A stretch of 55,355 nucleotides of DNA from Gammaproteobacteria bacterium (GTDB taxonomy: Bacteria > Pseudomonadota > Gammaproteobacteria > Steroidobacterales > Steroidobacteraceae): contig JAQGOG010000060.1 in the NCBI GenBank assembly GCA_028293765.1, forward strand, positions 1-55,355, written 5' to 3'. The notes below the pieces were generated by a model. The model worked only from the letters and a program-made list of their open reading frames with translations. It was not told the DNA's origin and did not search any database. This document shows positions 1-8,399 of the stretch, in pieces (within the stretch, counting starts at the first letter, position 1; every line of letters begins with the position of its first letter). Both the position numbers and the translations under genes were made by a program.

Positions 1-252
1 CGGCCCGCAGCCGGCGCGCGGGTCCCTCGCAACGGAGGTCAGACGCAGCCGTTCAGGTCAATAGTCACCATCAGGCCTCGCAAATCCTTTGCGCCGTCCC
101 CCCGTCCTGCGAGGCGTAGCTGAGGAATACAGCGCGCGAGGTATCCGCCACGGGCAAGCCCCAGAGCTTAATCGTTGTCGTGTAGGCTGGGGCGCTCTCT
201 GAGAGCGTCACCTACCCCTGTTCGGGTAATGCCCCTATTGTCCCAACGAGGC

Positions 253-619
253 CTACACCAAGTTGCGCAAGCCGTCATCTCCGTCGCTCACCATCCGGAT
301 GGGCGTGCAGCTTCCGACACCGAACTGATGGAGCATCCAGGAATACTGATCCCATCTCCAGCGCGACGCAGCAGCGACGAACGCAAAGCGTTCGGCAAAC
401 TTGCCGTCGCGCTCGATACGACCGCCGGTCACCCGGGTTCTGCCGCGATGCAAGGCGTTGGCCATGGCGAATGTACTGATCGGGCAGCGCCTTTGGCGCA
501 TCGGGTGAGTTGCGTAGGCCGTCGCGCACCTCACGCACGGTGTCGCGGGAACAGCCGAGCGCTCCGGCGATCTCGCGTAGGCCCCCGACCTTCCGATAAC
601 CGCCGCCCAATCTCCTCAA
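253..619 (-). pseudogene. Transposase relics (IstA-like N-terminus joined to ISKra4-like piece)
   Basis: Two short coding scraps on the minus strand resemble transposases, but no frame stays open across both. The upstream part (about 619-540) carries a helix-turn-helix reading LREIAGALGCSRDTVREVR, typical of IS21 IstA N-termini. The downstream part (about 400-253) ends in RMVSDGDDGLRNLV, which resembles the aspartate-containing core of ISKra4-type transposases. Neither is near full length, and the frame changes between them. I read this as layered decay of insertion sequences. The IstA-like part is the more convincing half; the ISKra4 assignment is tentative. Confidence 0.4.
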
Positions 620-756
620 ACCGCCGCACCGTCATGCTGCGTATTCTCAACTCCTTCGTGTGGACCCACGAATCTAGCCGGATCGGGTCTGGCGGCCGGC
701 AAAATCGCCTGGTGGGGACGAGAACCGCACCGGTGCCGGCACGAGCAATCGAGTGT

Positions 757-811
757 CAATGGCGGACGTAATTGCACAGATATGGCGGACGAAAATTGCA
801 CACTCAGGCCA
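757..811. repeat. IS21-type terminal repeats
   Basis: Two near-identical short units, TGGCGGACGTAATTGCACA and TGGCGGACGAAAATTGCACA, follow each other between two divergent IstA-like relics. A third, weaker match with TCAATGGCGG lies near 1125-1134. Repeated ends of this style are characteristic of IS21-family elements, where transposase-binding sites occur as multiple terminal repeats. No intact element surrounds them. Confidence 0.45.
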
Positions 812-833
812 GGTTGGGGCTCTGTGAGCGATC

Positions 834-1043
834 GTGGAGCTGCCTAGGTACGCGCGCGAGCAACGAGTGCTGTTACGTCACTATCTGGAGCAGGGGCTGA
901 GCAAGACCGAGATTGCGCGTTCGCTGCAAGTTAGCCGGCGCACGGTCTATCACTGGATCGATACCGACGGGAATCTGAGCATCGGCGGACCTCTGGCGCC
1001 CTGCGGCGCCTCAAAAAGCGCCCCACCGGTGGTCCCCAACTGA
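834..1043 (+). pseudogene. istA: IS21-family transposase IstA, N-terminal fragment
   Basis: Starting from a GTG, about the first 45 residues match the N-terminal DNA-binding region of IS21 IstA proteins, with the helix-turn-helix segment LSKTEIARSLQVSRRTVYHW. The frame then drifts into unrelated sequence and stops after 69 codons; a full IstA has about 340-500 residues and a DDE catalytic core, which is absent here. No istB follows. The fragment sits just inside IS21-like terminal repeats at 757-811, so it is the leftover left end of an element whose body has been deleted. It is not expected to be functional. Confidence 0.7.
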
Positions 1044-1603
1044 GGAAATCGTGCAGTCGGGGATGAATTTAAGCTTGATGAGCGGCCTCCCTAAGCAAGC
1101 CACAAAGGCAGTTTGGCAATCTGTGTCAATGGCGGCTTTATTGCAAACGTTTTGACCCTTCGGATGTCAGCTGTTGGGCCAGTACCGGACCGGCAAGCGC
1201 CTCGGCAGGTTCCTCGATCGCGGACGCCTGACCGGCTAGCTGAACATCGGCGACCGATGCCAGTCCCGGACGAATCGGACCCATTCATCTGGGGCGCATG
1301 GGTGTCAGGGAGTCAACCCACAACTCACGCCTTCCGACTGCGGGAGGCACAGTGGACCCGAGCTCGCCAGCGCAGCGCTGCCGCGGCAATTGCGTACGGG
1401 AACCGTGAACTGAGTGGATTCGGGAATAAAAAGGCCTCCGGGCCAGTCATCTACACATAGACGCAAGGCGAAGGCGCACGTTCATGAGCCAATTCGCGGC
1501 GAGACGCTGCGCAGTCGCTGGGTGATGTCTCTGCGGCGGACTTAGATGACCGCCGCCAGGTACGATTCTTTACTCAATGCGACTCGTGCGTGGAGATCGA
1601 CTC
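1044..1603. other. Intergenic stretch without a supported gene
   Basis: Apart from an IS21-end-like motif near 1125, I see no coding pattern, RNA gene or clear hairpin here. Frames are open on both strands only because of high GC content. Confidence 0.5.
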
Positions 1604-1723
1604 ATGAACGGGCTCAAACTATTCGCTTCGGAGGTGATCGGCGCAGTCCTGATCAGCGCGAGTTCTGCCTGCGCGATCTTTGGAGAATGCGGATTGTCTG
1701 GTTGCCCGGGGATGACGGAATAG
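1604..1723 (+). CDS. Putative small secreted peptide
   Basis: A 39-codon frame encodes a short protein with an N-terminal hydrophobic segment (EVIGAVLISASSACAIF) that resembles a signal peptide, followed by a small Cys/Gly-containing tail with two cysteines. It lies 39 bp upstream of the more convincing gene at 1763-2101 on the same strand, so the two could be co-transcribed. I recognise no family. Its short length and location in a mobile-element graveyard make a chance frame quite possible. Confidence 0.25.
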   Translation: MNGLKLFASEVIGAVLISASSACAIFGECGLSGCPGMTE

Positions 1724-1762
1724 GAATCGACATAGGGTCAGATCGGACGACTGGAGCAGTAT

Positions 1763-2101
1763 GTGGTCGATCAAGTAGCTGAGCACGAGCTCCAATTTTC
1801 AGAAGACGATTGGCCGTTCTCTGATCCTACTAACGCGCTCGCAATCTCGACTCGTCAGGTCGTCTGGGATGGGTATCCCGTATTGCGCGTTAGCCACGAC
1901 GCCGACGGGACCTGGCAGGTTCTTTGTGGTACGACCACGGACGTGAAGGACGCTCTGGTTGTCTGTCTCGGCTGCGCATTTCAAAGACACCCGTCGATTG
2001 GAGCCCTTGCCGACATGCCGCCAGGTTGGACCGCGAGGCGGGATTCACCGGCCGGTCCCTGGAGACGTGAACCCAAAGGGACCGAATCCGACGGGCAGTA
2101 G
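1763..2101 (+). CDS. Hypothetical protein, 112 aa
   Basis: The GTG start has a GGAG ribosome-binding site six bases upstream. The protein is acidic to neutral with ordered blocks, including STRQVVWDGYPVLRVSHDAD, a CGTT turn and VVCLGC, and it ends in a Trp/Arg/Pro-rich tail (PPGWTARRDSPAGPWRREP). The pattern of short strands and conserved-looking Trp and Cys residues resembles small cytoplasmic immunity- or DUF2185-like proteins, but I cannot name the family. It is flanked by insertion-sequence debris and preceded by a possible tiny secreted peptide. Codon use looks like real coding sequence, unlike the surrounding frames. Confidence 0.55.
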   Translation: MVDQVAEHELQFSEDDWPFSDPTNALAISTRQVVWDGYPVLRVSHDADGTWQVLCGTTTDVKDALVVCLGCAFQRHPSIGALADMPPGWTARRDSPAGPWRREPKGTESDGQ

Positions 2102-2154
2102 GCTCGCCGGAGCGGACACTCGCGACCGACGGCTTCATGCCCTGAGTCGGTCCG

Positions 2155-2412
2155 TCAAGCTGTTTGAGTTGCTGGCGCGATCTGCTTGATCAGCGGTGAG
2201 CCGCGACGCTGCAGAGCGTTGAGGTAGGTTGCCTCGTCGTACGGCGTGCGCGTTTGCCAGCAACGATGCAGGATGCGTATCCATTTGTATGCCAGCGCCC
2301 GCACGGCGGTCTGGTGAGAACTGCCCTTATCGCGCTGCTGACGGTAGACAGCGCCCGCCCAGAATGACTTGTTGATCGCGTAGTGTCCACAAAATGAGCC
2401 GAAACGCGTCAA
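2155..2412 (-). pseudogene. IS110-family transposase, C-terminal fragment
   Basis: From about 2375 down to 2155 the frame reads like the extreme C-terminus of an IS110/IS1111 transposase, including AVRALAYKWIRILHRCW followed by TPYDEATYLNALQRRGSP. The N-terminal DEDD domain and the first part of the Tnp_20 domain (together about 250 residues) are missing. The upstream codons belong to the end of the neighbouring integrase-type element, so insertion of that element probably truncated the gene. It cannot encode an active transposase. Confidence 0.75.
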
Positions 2413-3578
2413 GCCGCCTCGCGATGATAGTAGCTGAGCATTCCGCCGAGTCGCTGGCGCCGTTTGACTGGGGCGTGAGGTTCGCGAACGGCGCAGAGGG
2501 GCCGCAGCAGGCGGTTTTCTAGCCCTTGATGATTTCGCTCCTCATGATAGTGGGCCACAAACTGTCTGATCGCGTGCCGAAGTGATGTCTGTCCGAAGAA
2601 GATCATTCGGTTCAGACATTCTTCTTTTATGGAACGGACAATCGTTCGGCGAAGGCGTTTAAATTCGGCGATCGCGGCGGCAGTCGGATGACTTGAAGGC
2701 CCTCGCGGGCGAGAACGCTGCGGAATGCGTCGGAGTATTTCGCATCCCGGTCGAGAATCAGATACCGCTTGCCGAGTAGGAAGCCCTCGCCCACGTCGGT
2801 AATGTTGCGCGCTATCTGCGTCATCCATGAGTCATCAGGATGAGAGGTGATGCCGGCAACCTGTACGGATCGGGAGGCGATGTCTATAAAGAACAGGATG
2901 TAATGCGTGACGAGACCCCTGATCGTGCAGACTTCGACACTCAGGAAGTCCGTCGCTGTCAGACACTCCCAGTGAGCCTTCAGAAACGTCGACCATCGGA
3001 TGCGCGTGCCTCGCTCGGGAGCGGGCTCGATACCGCTTTCTCTGAGGATATTGGCAATGGTACCCCTTCCAACCTGATGCCCGAGGTTGGCCAGCGCGCC
3101 TTGAATCCGCGTGTATCCCCAAGGCGGGTTTTCAATGGCCATACGCAGAACGAGATCGACGATTGTCTTCATGACGCGCGGCCGGCCTGGTCCGCGCCGG
3201 TGGCTGAAGTTCCACTTGGACACCACCAGTTCCCGATACCAACGCAATAAGGTGTCCGGCGTGACCAGAGTTTCGAGCCCGTTCAAGACCTTGCGCCCGA
3301 GCGCTTGCGCTTTTCTGGCGAGTCGACGGCGTTCGGAATCGGTGAAACGCAGGCGCCGCCCACCCAAGCGCTCCTTGAGCACGCGGTTCTCTTCCTGGAG
3401 ATACTCGATCACGTCCAGATGATGGCGGGTGACCCAACCGGCAAACATCATGAGCAGAAGTTTGAGGGGTGCAAACGAGGGGGACATCATGGTTCATTAT
3501 ATCGGGCGACTCGTCGCCGCGCGCTACCCGCAGCTCCGCCCCCTATTTCCGCTGAGTTCGTTCCAATTTTTGGACAGT
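2382..3578 (-). mobile_element. Degenerate DDE-integrase insertion sequence, about 1.2 kb
   Basis: The transposase pseudogene at 2409-3490 is flanked by imperfect inverted ends: TGTCCACAAAATGAGCC beginning near 2382 and, on the complementary strand, TGTCCAAAAATTGGAACG beginning near 3578. No clear target-site duplication is visible. The right end abuts the truncated IS110 fragment, so this element landed inside an older one. A second decayed copy of its transposase tail lies at 4703-4890. Confidence 0.5.
2409..3490 (-). pseudogene. DDE integrase-core transposase, single frameshift
   Basis: The first 283 codons (3490 to about 2640) encode an N-terminal helical region, a helix-turn-helix segment (PPWGYTRIQGALANLGHQVG) and most of an rve integrase core with the catalytic aspartates in TATDFLSVEV and LILDRDAKYSD. 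At about 2638-2643 one base appears to be missing in the codons for AFAERF. The reading shifts and stops, while the neighbouring frame continues with VRSIKEECLNRMIFF and runs to GGMLSYYHREAA. Restoring one base would give a protein of about 355 residues with the third acidic residue in AER. The gene is therefore recently inactivated. The family is the integrase-core transposase related to IS3/IS481. Confidence 0.85.
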
Positions 3579-3582
3579 ACGC

Positions 3583-3906
3583 GCACCATGGAAGTCTTTC
3601 CCGCGAGCTTAGGGAAGCTGAGCACGCGCTGAAGGCAGCTGACAGACCCGCCACCGCCGGACCCGACGATCGTGTCAATGACGCTCCTATCTGAGACTGA
3701 AAATAAGTGTCACTTTGCGGCTTACAGATGCTGAAACCAGGTTTTGGAACCTTGGAGTATTTCTCTGTAGAAGATTGTCGCCCTGAATTCCCATGCAGGT
3801 TGAGGCACTTATACACATTAGGCTTGGGATGGCAGATTTAGTCAGTTTCGACACCGGAATAAAGGGGGTCCGCACAGAGTCTCTCTTGCAGTAGATCACT
3901 ACCTTT
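3583..3906. other. Intergenic stretch without a supported gene
   Basis: This lies between the integrase-type element and the cytochrome b561 gene. Base composition drops towards AT in the last 200 bases, as expected for a promoter region, but I cannot name a specific box. No coding frame is convincing. Confidence 0.4.
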
Positions 3907-4620
3907 GTGGGCGAGTTAATGAGCAACAAGTCTGCGGGCTTTCCGGAACACTCCGCCGTGCGACAGTCCGATGTGCTGGAGCTGGCGCGGCCACCGTTCG
4001 ACACACTCACCATCACACTGCATTGGATGACCCTGCTGTTGGTGTTGGCCATGGTGGGTACAGGTCTGCTGTACGGTCGAATGGAAGATCGGCCCTGGGC
4101 ACCCTCCTTGCTCTCGGCCCACAGATCGCTTGGCGTGATCATCTGGATGATCACCGTCGTGCGGCTCTCCTGGCGTCTGAAAGGGGCCAGAATTCCTGGG
4201 CTTCCAACCTCCACAACGCGCCCGCACGGGTTCGCGGCGCGCTTGAGCGAATACGGGCTGTATGTACTTTTGCTCACCCAGCCCCTAACCGGTCTTGCAC
4301 AAACCGTATCGCGAGGGGCGCGGTTTGAACTGCTCGCGTGGACGATACCCTCCGTTGTATCCAAGCACTTCGGGTACATGGTGCTGTTCTATGCAGTCCA
4401 CAAGCTCGGCGCATGGTGCCTGATCGGGTTGGTGAGCCTGCATGCCTCCGCTGCGCTGTTCCACCACTTCATCCGGCGTGACGATGTGTTGGAGACGATG
4501 GCTCCCATTCTGCGGCGCAAAAGGGAACTTGATCCAGCTGCGACTGCAATCGATGTGCGTTCGGCGATTCTTTACGCGGCGAAACCCTTGGACCCTCGAT
4601 CGCACCCGCAATCGGATTGA
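3907..4620 (+). CDS. Cytochrome b561-type membrane protein
   Basis: Di-haem integral membrane electron carrier of the cytochrome b561/YceJ family. The protein has four hydrophobic segments and conserved histidines in ITLHWMTL, LSAHRSLGV, VHKLGAW and SLHASAALFHHF, the usual axial ligands on helices 1, 2 and 4. It passes electrons between quinol and periplasmic acceptors in the inner membrane; the partner here is unknown. A GTG at 3907 and an in-frame ATG at 3919 are both possible starts, and the ribosome-binding site is weak for either. The 237-residue length is slightly above the usual 180-200 because of an N-terminal extension and a charged C-terminal tail. It stands alone among mobile-element debris. 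Confidence 0.85.
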   Translation: MGELMSNKSAGFPEHSAVRQSDVLELARPPFDTLTITLHWMTLLLVLAMVGTGLLYGRMEDRPWAPSLLSAHRSLGVIIWMITVVRLSWRLKGARIPGLPTSTTRPHGFAARLSEYGLYVLLLTQPLTGLAQTVSRGARFELLAWTIPSVVSKHFGYMVLFYAVHKLGAWCLIGLVSLHASAALFHHFIRRDDVLETMAPILRRKRELDPAATAIDVRSAILYAAKPLDPRSHPQSD

Positions 4621-4702
4621 CTGCTGAGAATTCGGACCATCCCGGATGTGAGTCTGCGACCCCGTATTGTCCAGAAGCAGAGCCGAAGCCGGTCAAGCTG
4701 CT

Positions 4703-4890
4703 TGGCGGTGATAGTAGCTCAGCATTCCGCCGAGTCGCTGACGCCGTTTGACTCCCGCGTGGTGTTCGCCAACGGTGGAGGGGGACTGCAGCAGCCGGTT
4801 TCCGAGCCCCTGATGATTTCGCTCCCTGTGATAGTGGGTCATATACTGTGTGATCGCGTATCGAAGCGATACCTGATCGCGGTAGTGACG
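4703..4890 (-). pseudogene. Second relic of the integrase-type transposase tail
   Basis: This stretch is a diverged copy of 2420-2600, the 3-prime end of the transposase pseudogene. Shared blocks include GATAGTAGCT, CATTCCGCCGAGTCGCTG and TGATGATTTCGCTCC, in the same order and spacing. On the minus strand it would encode the GGMLSYYH-type C-terminus, but small indels break the frame. It marks a second ancient insertion, cut off by the reverse-transcriptase fragment that follows. Confidence 0.65.
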
Positions 4891-4932
4891 CTCATCGCTG
4901 AGCGCCCCCGCACAAAACCGAGCAGGCCCAAT

Positions 4933-5590
4933 TCAGGCACTCGGCTTCCACCTTGGGTGCGTGACGAGAAAACGAGCTTCTGGCCAGGGATGAAGGACAC
5001 GCGGTGTGGGTAGGAAATCCGCCGCCAGTCGGATGATGCGGTCCATCGTGGTTGAGTCTTTCTGGCTGCGCTTGCGAAGCGTACGCAGCCATAAGATCTG
5101 CACATGGTGATCGAACGCGACCAGACTTTTGGCGTTAGTCGGCACGGCATGATACGCAAAGTCGCCACGCACCACTTGGGCCAACCATTTTCCCTGCTCG
5201 CGGATTGATTCGTGCATTCGCCGCCGTAGTTCCCCTTTGAGAGCTTTCAACTTCGCTCGCATTCGATCCCGACGCGTCTTCCGCTTCAGTAGGAAGCGGC
5301 CGGCTCGGGAAAGGCCCGCGATATGTGTGAAGCCCAAGAAGTTGAACGTTTCCGGCTTACCAAGTCCCCGTCGGACTCGATCTCGGGCCGCAAAGCGACC
5401 GAACTCGATCAGACGAGTCTTCTCCGGGTGCAACGTCAGCACGAACTGTTCCAACCGCGTGCGCAGATCCGCCAGAAAACGCTGAGCGTCCTCCTCGTGC
5501 TCAAAGCCAGCGACGATATCGTCAGCGAAGCGCACGTACAGAACTTGCCCGCGGGCGTGACGATGTCGCCATCTCTCGGCCCATAGGTTT
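4933..5590 (-). pseudogene. ltrA: Group II intron reverse transcriptase/maturase, C-terminal fragment
   Basis: The frame is open from about 5590 to 4933 and covers the second half of a bacterial group II intron-encoded protein. It starts just before the catalytic box (VRFADDIVAGF), then gives LTLHPEKTRLIEFG and FNFLGFTH, followed by the basic thumb/maturase region. The first ATG within it is at 5535, but homology extends upstream to about 5590 (WRHRHARGQ), where unrelated sequence begins, so the first roughly 200 residues, including the fingers domain, are missing. No intron RNA domain V hairpin was identified. The fragment cannot act as a complete maturase. Confidence 0.85.
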
Positions 5591-5894
5591 CGTCGCGGGG
5601 CCTGGTGCGTTCAGCATTGATCCCATCCGCAGCAAGGCATGAGGAAGCGAACCCATTCGCAGCCTCGATTGGTCCAGGCTGGGCCCACGACCTCCGCCAA
5701 ATCGAGGGTCGATTGCAGTCCGCCCAGTTCGCCCAATTCTCCCGATCAGCAATACCTTGAAGCGGCTCGACCGCATTCTCGGCCATTGCGCGTTCGACGC
5801 AAGGGTTGCAAATTGATGCAAGGTGATGCATTCGGGGGCAAAGTGGCTGAAATCGTCGCAGCCGACCCAGAGGTGCCGTTTCCGCTATCCACTC

Positions 5895-6116
5895 TTACCC
5901 TTCCGCGGCTCGTAACCGGAATCGAGCGGCCCTCTCGGCGCCGCACCGGCGGCAGCGCCATCGGTTGCCACCCTCCGCCAGAACCACGTTGCGGCAGTCT
6001 AAAGAGTGTCCGTGGCCGCAAGCTGCTGGTATTATTAGGGTTCTTGGCGCAGCGACACTATCTGAGAGGCACACGATTTGAGTTTTGGTGGCTCCAAAGC
6101 ACTCCCCCGCTACCAA
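5895..6116 (-). CDS. Small HNH-like zinc-ribbon protein (fragment)
   Basis: A TTG-initiated frame of 73 codons contains CGHGHSLDCRNVVL followed by RWRCRRCGAERAARFR. This arrangement matches the N-terminal zinc-ribbon found in many HNH endonucleases (CxxGH-L-x-x-x-N-V then CRxC), but the HNH catalytic histidines and asparagine that should follow are absent. A diverged paralogue lies at 53254-53544, with the same start (MVAG-CF-A-KT) and the same ribbon. It could be a stand-alone small protein or the remaining head of a homing or phage endonuclease. It lies in accessory DNA with no obvious partner genes. Confidence 0.4.
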   Translation of the reverse strand: MVAGECFGATKTQIVCLSDSVAAPRTLIIPAACGHGHSLDCRNVVLAEGGNRWRCRRCGAERAARFRLRAAEG

Positions 6117-6959
6117 TCTAGATACTTACTTTCGATACCGGTCTCGGCCTCGGCTGCTCCCCAAGGCAACCTCGATTCCGCCAAAGTCCATCAGATCCGC
6201 ACCAGCGGTCTGACTGACTCTCACCATTGTCGTCTCTTCCGCGTGAGCGTCGCGACCGTTCGGGACGCGCGCATTGGCAAGACGTGGACGGATCACCCCA
6301 CCCCGCCGGACATGGCACCGCGTACGGGAGGGGGGCGCAACTGCGGGCGCGAAGCGAAAAGGCGGGACGGCTCAGCGTAACCGCAATCGCGCCCGGACCG
6401 CGTGAACTGCAAGGCGAGCGCGCGTGTCCTTGACCTCTTCAGCCATCGGATCCACACCAGCGCTGGCCACGCGTCCCGCCAGGAGGTGGGATGACGGAGT
6501 TCCCGCCAAGCGAGGCCGACATCGGCGCCCACCGCTTGGATCGATCTCCCGAACCAAGACCGTTGCAGGAATCCAATCCGGCCTCGCCCAAAAACTCGAC
6601 AATGAGAATCCCAGGTTGGGCGATATCACTGCCCGTTTGAGTTTCGGGATATTTTGACCTCAATACTTCGACAACCGCATATAGGCGCAACGCCGCCCCG
6701 GTTCCGCGCGATGACCTGCGCTGTCCCGGAACTTCCTTCCCCCGGAACAAGAACGGATATCAACCCGAGCGTCGATTGGCAGCGGATCCGCCCTCGATGA
6801 ACCGGCAACGGACCGAGTGGCCGCACCCCGGCATTGCGGGCGCAGCGCCGAACGACTCGCCTGCTGTCACTGAGGCCGACATCAACGCGGCGAGGAGAAG
6901 GGCCAGCGCGACGCAGCGGATAGGCAGAGACGCATGATTATTGCCATAGTTCCACTCGA
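6117..6959. other. 840-bp stretch without a convincing gene
   Basis: Frames on both strands overlap and none shows a recognisable domain. The minus strand near 6900-6800 has a short hydrophobic, signal-peptide-like segment (LALLLAALMSASVTAG) but no good start, and the frame decays after it. The stretch may contain the promoter of the cassette beginning at 6960. Confidence 0.4.
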
Positions 6960-7559
6960 GTGCCAGCGCCCGGAGATATGTCGCTAGCATCGCCGACACT
7001 GCTGGCTGATGAGAGCTGGTCGCCATGCTCGAAGCACGCGGTTATACTTGCATTCCTGCGCGCTGAATGGGACAAGTCACCGCAGCTGAAAGGCCGGGAC
7101 CGGCACCTCATCACGACTGCCGACATCACGGACACGAGACAAAACAATCAGAGGATGACGGCGCTGTGGTCCATCCGGGGCGCCCTACTCAAGCGCCTGC
7201 CCGGGGACACCCAATGGTTCGAGGTGAAGTATCTTCGCGAAGGGCACTTCTGGCAGCTGCACGCGATCAACTTCCTCGACTGGAATTCACCCGAAGACAT
7301 GAACGAACTCGAGAAAGTCGCGGTTCGGAGGCGCCAGCCGCTGCTCACGCCCGTCGCCAGCTGGGAGCCATCGATCCTATGGGGCCACGAAAGAAGCGGC
7401 TCGTTCACTATCATCGAGGGCAACCATCGGCTGAGCGCACTGGCAGGCACATTAGTCGAGCGCCGGAGCTGTGCGATCCCCGTTTACGTCGGGCTCTCGC
7501 CCAGTCTGTGCCATTGGCACCTTCCCGATGTGGCCGGAGATCAGACGGCGCAATCATGA
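6960..7559 (+). CDS. Conserved hypothetical protein with ParB-like EGNHR motif
   Basis: The 199-residue soluble protein has a central LREGHFWQLHAINFLDW segment and, at residues 148-162, SFTIIEGNHRLSALA. This resembles the box II (GxHR) nucleotide-binding motif of the ParB/sulfiredoxin fold. It ends with CAIPVYVGLSPSLCHWH. I infer a ParB-like or Srx-like domain but cannot name a family. A GTG at 6960 or the ATG at 6978 could start translation; neither has a strong ribosome-binding site. It is the first gene of a tight plus-strand cassette, with 22 bp to the next gene. The His/Trp-rich tail and absence of a helix-turn-helix argue against plasmid partition. Confidence 0.65.
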   Translation: MPAPGDMSLASPTLLADESWSPCSKHAVILAFLRAEWDKSPQLKGRDRHLITTADITDTRQNNQRMTALWSIRGALLKRLPGDTQWFEVKYLREGHFWQLHAINFLDWNSPEDMNELEKVAVRRRQPLLTPVASWEPSILWGHERSGSFTIIEGNHRLSALAGTLVERRSCAIPVYVGLSPSLCHWHLPDVAGDQTAQS

Positions 7560-7581
7560 GAGTCGCGCGTTGGATCTCTCG

Positions 7582-8031
7582 ATGACCGTCCCTCCCGATT
7601 GGTTCTGGAAGGCTCTGACTTCTCTGGTCGCCGCGTGGGTTGCGTGGACCAGCTGGCGACAGTATCGCGTCGCTCGCGACAAGTTGCGACTCGATCTGTT
7701 CGATCGGCGCTTGGCCGTCTTCCAGGAGGTGAGGGAGGTAATCATCGCAGCGCACGATCAAGGCGAAGTCGATCTGAAGCGGTACCGGCAAAGCACCGCC
7801 GAAGCCGTATTCCTCTTCGGAGACGATGTATACGAGTACCTCTCCGAGCTCCTGCGCAAGCTGACCGAGCTGCGTGAGCGCGGCGGGAAATTGCGCGCCG
7901 CGACTGCGATGTACCCTACATCGGCCAAGGAGGAGGAGATTGCTCTCGTGGACTGGTTCCAGAAACAGCCCGAGAGAGTCAGGGCGGTGTTCGCACCCTA
8001 CATGTCGTTTTCTGCCACAAGACTCCACTGA
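7582..8031 (+). CDS. Membrane-anchored hypothetical protein, 149 aa
   Basis: From the ATG at 7582 the protein has one N-terminal transmembrane helix (FWKALTSLVAAWVAWTSW) and then a long basic amphipathic helix (RQYRVARDKLRLDLFDRRLA) and further helices, with FLFGDDVYEYLSELLRKL near residue 80. Proteins of this build, with a single N-terminal anchor, a DLFDRRLAVF-like motif and a helical cytoplasmic body, are common orphan genes in bacteria and have no assigned function. It is the second gene of the cassette. The frame extends upstream to 7471, but that part overlaps the preceding gene and is not protein-like. Confidence 0.7.
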   Translation: MTVPPDWFWKALTSLVAAWVAWTSWRQYRVARDKLRLDLFDRRLAVFQEVREVIIAAHDQGEVDLKRYRQSTAEAVFLFGDDVYEYLSELLRKLTELRERGGKLRAATAMYPTSAKEEEIALVDWFQKQPERVRAVFAPYMSFSATRLH

Positions 8032-8047
8032 GGAATTCTTGGAGGGA

Positions 8048-8383
8048 GTGGTAAAGATCGACGACGCGGAGAGGCTACTGGACAACATTCGTTCGGCGCT
8101 CGAAGCGAACGACCCTTGGCAGCATGGCGCCTGCGTGATGCTACGGCCGGTGGAATACACGAAGGGACTCGAGCTCCCACCTTCGGTCTGTGACAATCCC
8201 GTCCCTCTGGCCGCGACACAGAAGCCGCCCGCCTATTCGTATCAGCATGAGCTACGCATTGCTCTAATCTCGTACGGCACTTGGCAGGTGGACGGGCCGC
8301 CTCCCGACTTCATCTGGGAGCGGTTGCCGCGCAAGCTCGACTACGCACGCATCGCGACTTTGCGTTTGGCGACAGCGCCGTGA
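8048..8383 (+). CDS. Hypothetical protein, probably 5-prime truncated
   Basis: The 111-residue product from the GTG at 8048 (GGAGG lies directly upstream) resembles the C-terminal half of a larger family in which a short helical segment (DAERLLDNIRSALEAN) is followed by LRPVEY and then PAYSYQHELRIALIS, a layout seen in DUF2971-like and related proteins. The N-terminal half normally carrying the rest of the fold is missing. The upstream frame continues to 7874 but overlaps gene 7582-8031 and is not protein-like. Either the gene has been trimmed so that it now depends on the neighbouring proteins, or it is a decaying remnant. It lies 16 bp after one cassette gene and 16 bp before the next. Confidence 0.5.
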   Translation: MVKIDDAERLLDNIRSALEANDPWQHGACVMLRPVEYTKGLELPPSVCDNPVPLAATQKPPAYSYQHELRIALISYGTWQVDGPPPDFIWERLPRKLDYARIATLRLATAP

Positions 8384-8399
8384 CCTGGGAGCCGCTGAT

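Noticed and set aside
175-771. Plus-strand frame of 198 codons at the left edge
   Set aside because: It overlaps transposase-like sequence on the other strand and is Arg/Ser/Pro-rich without ordered segments.
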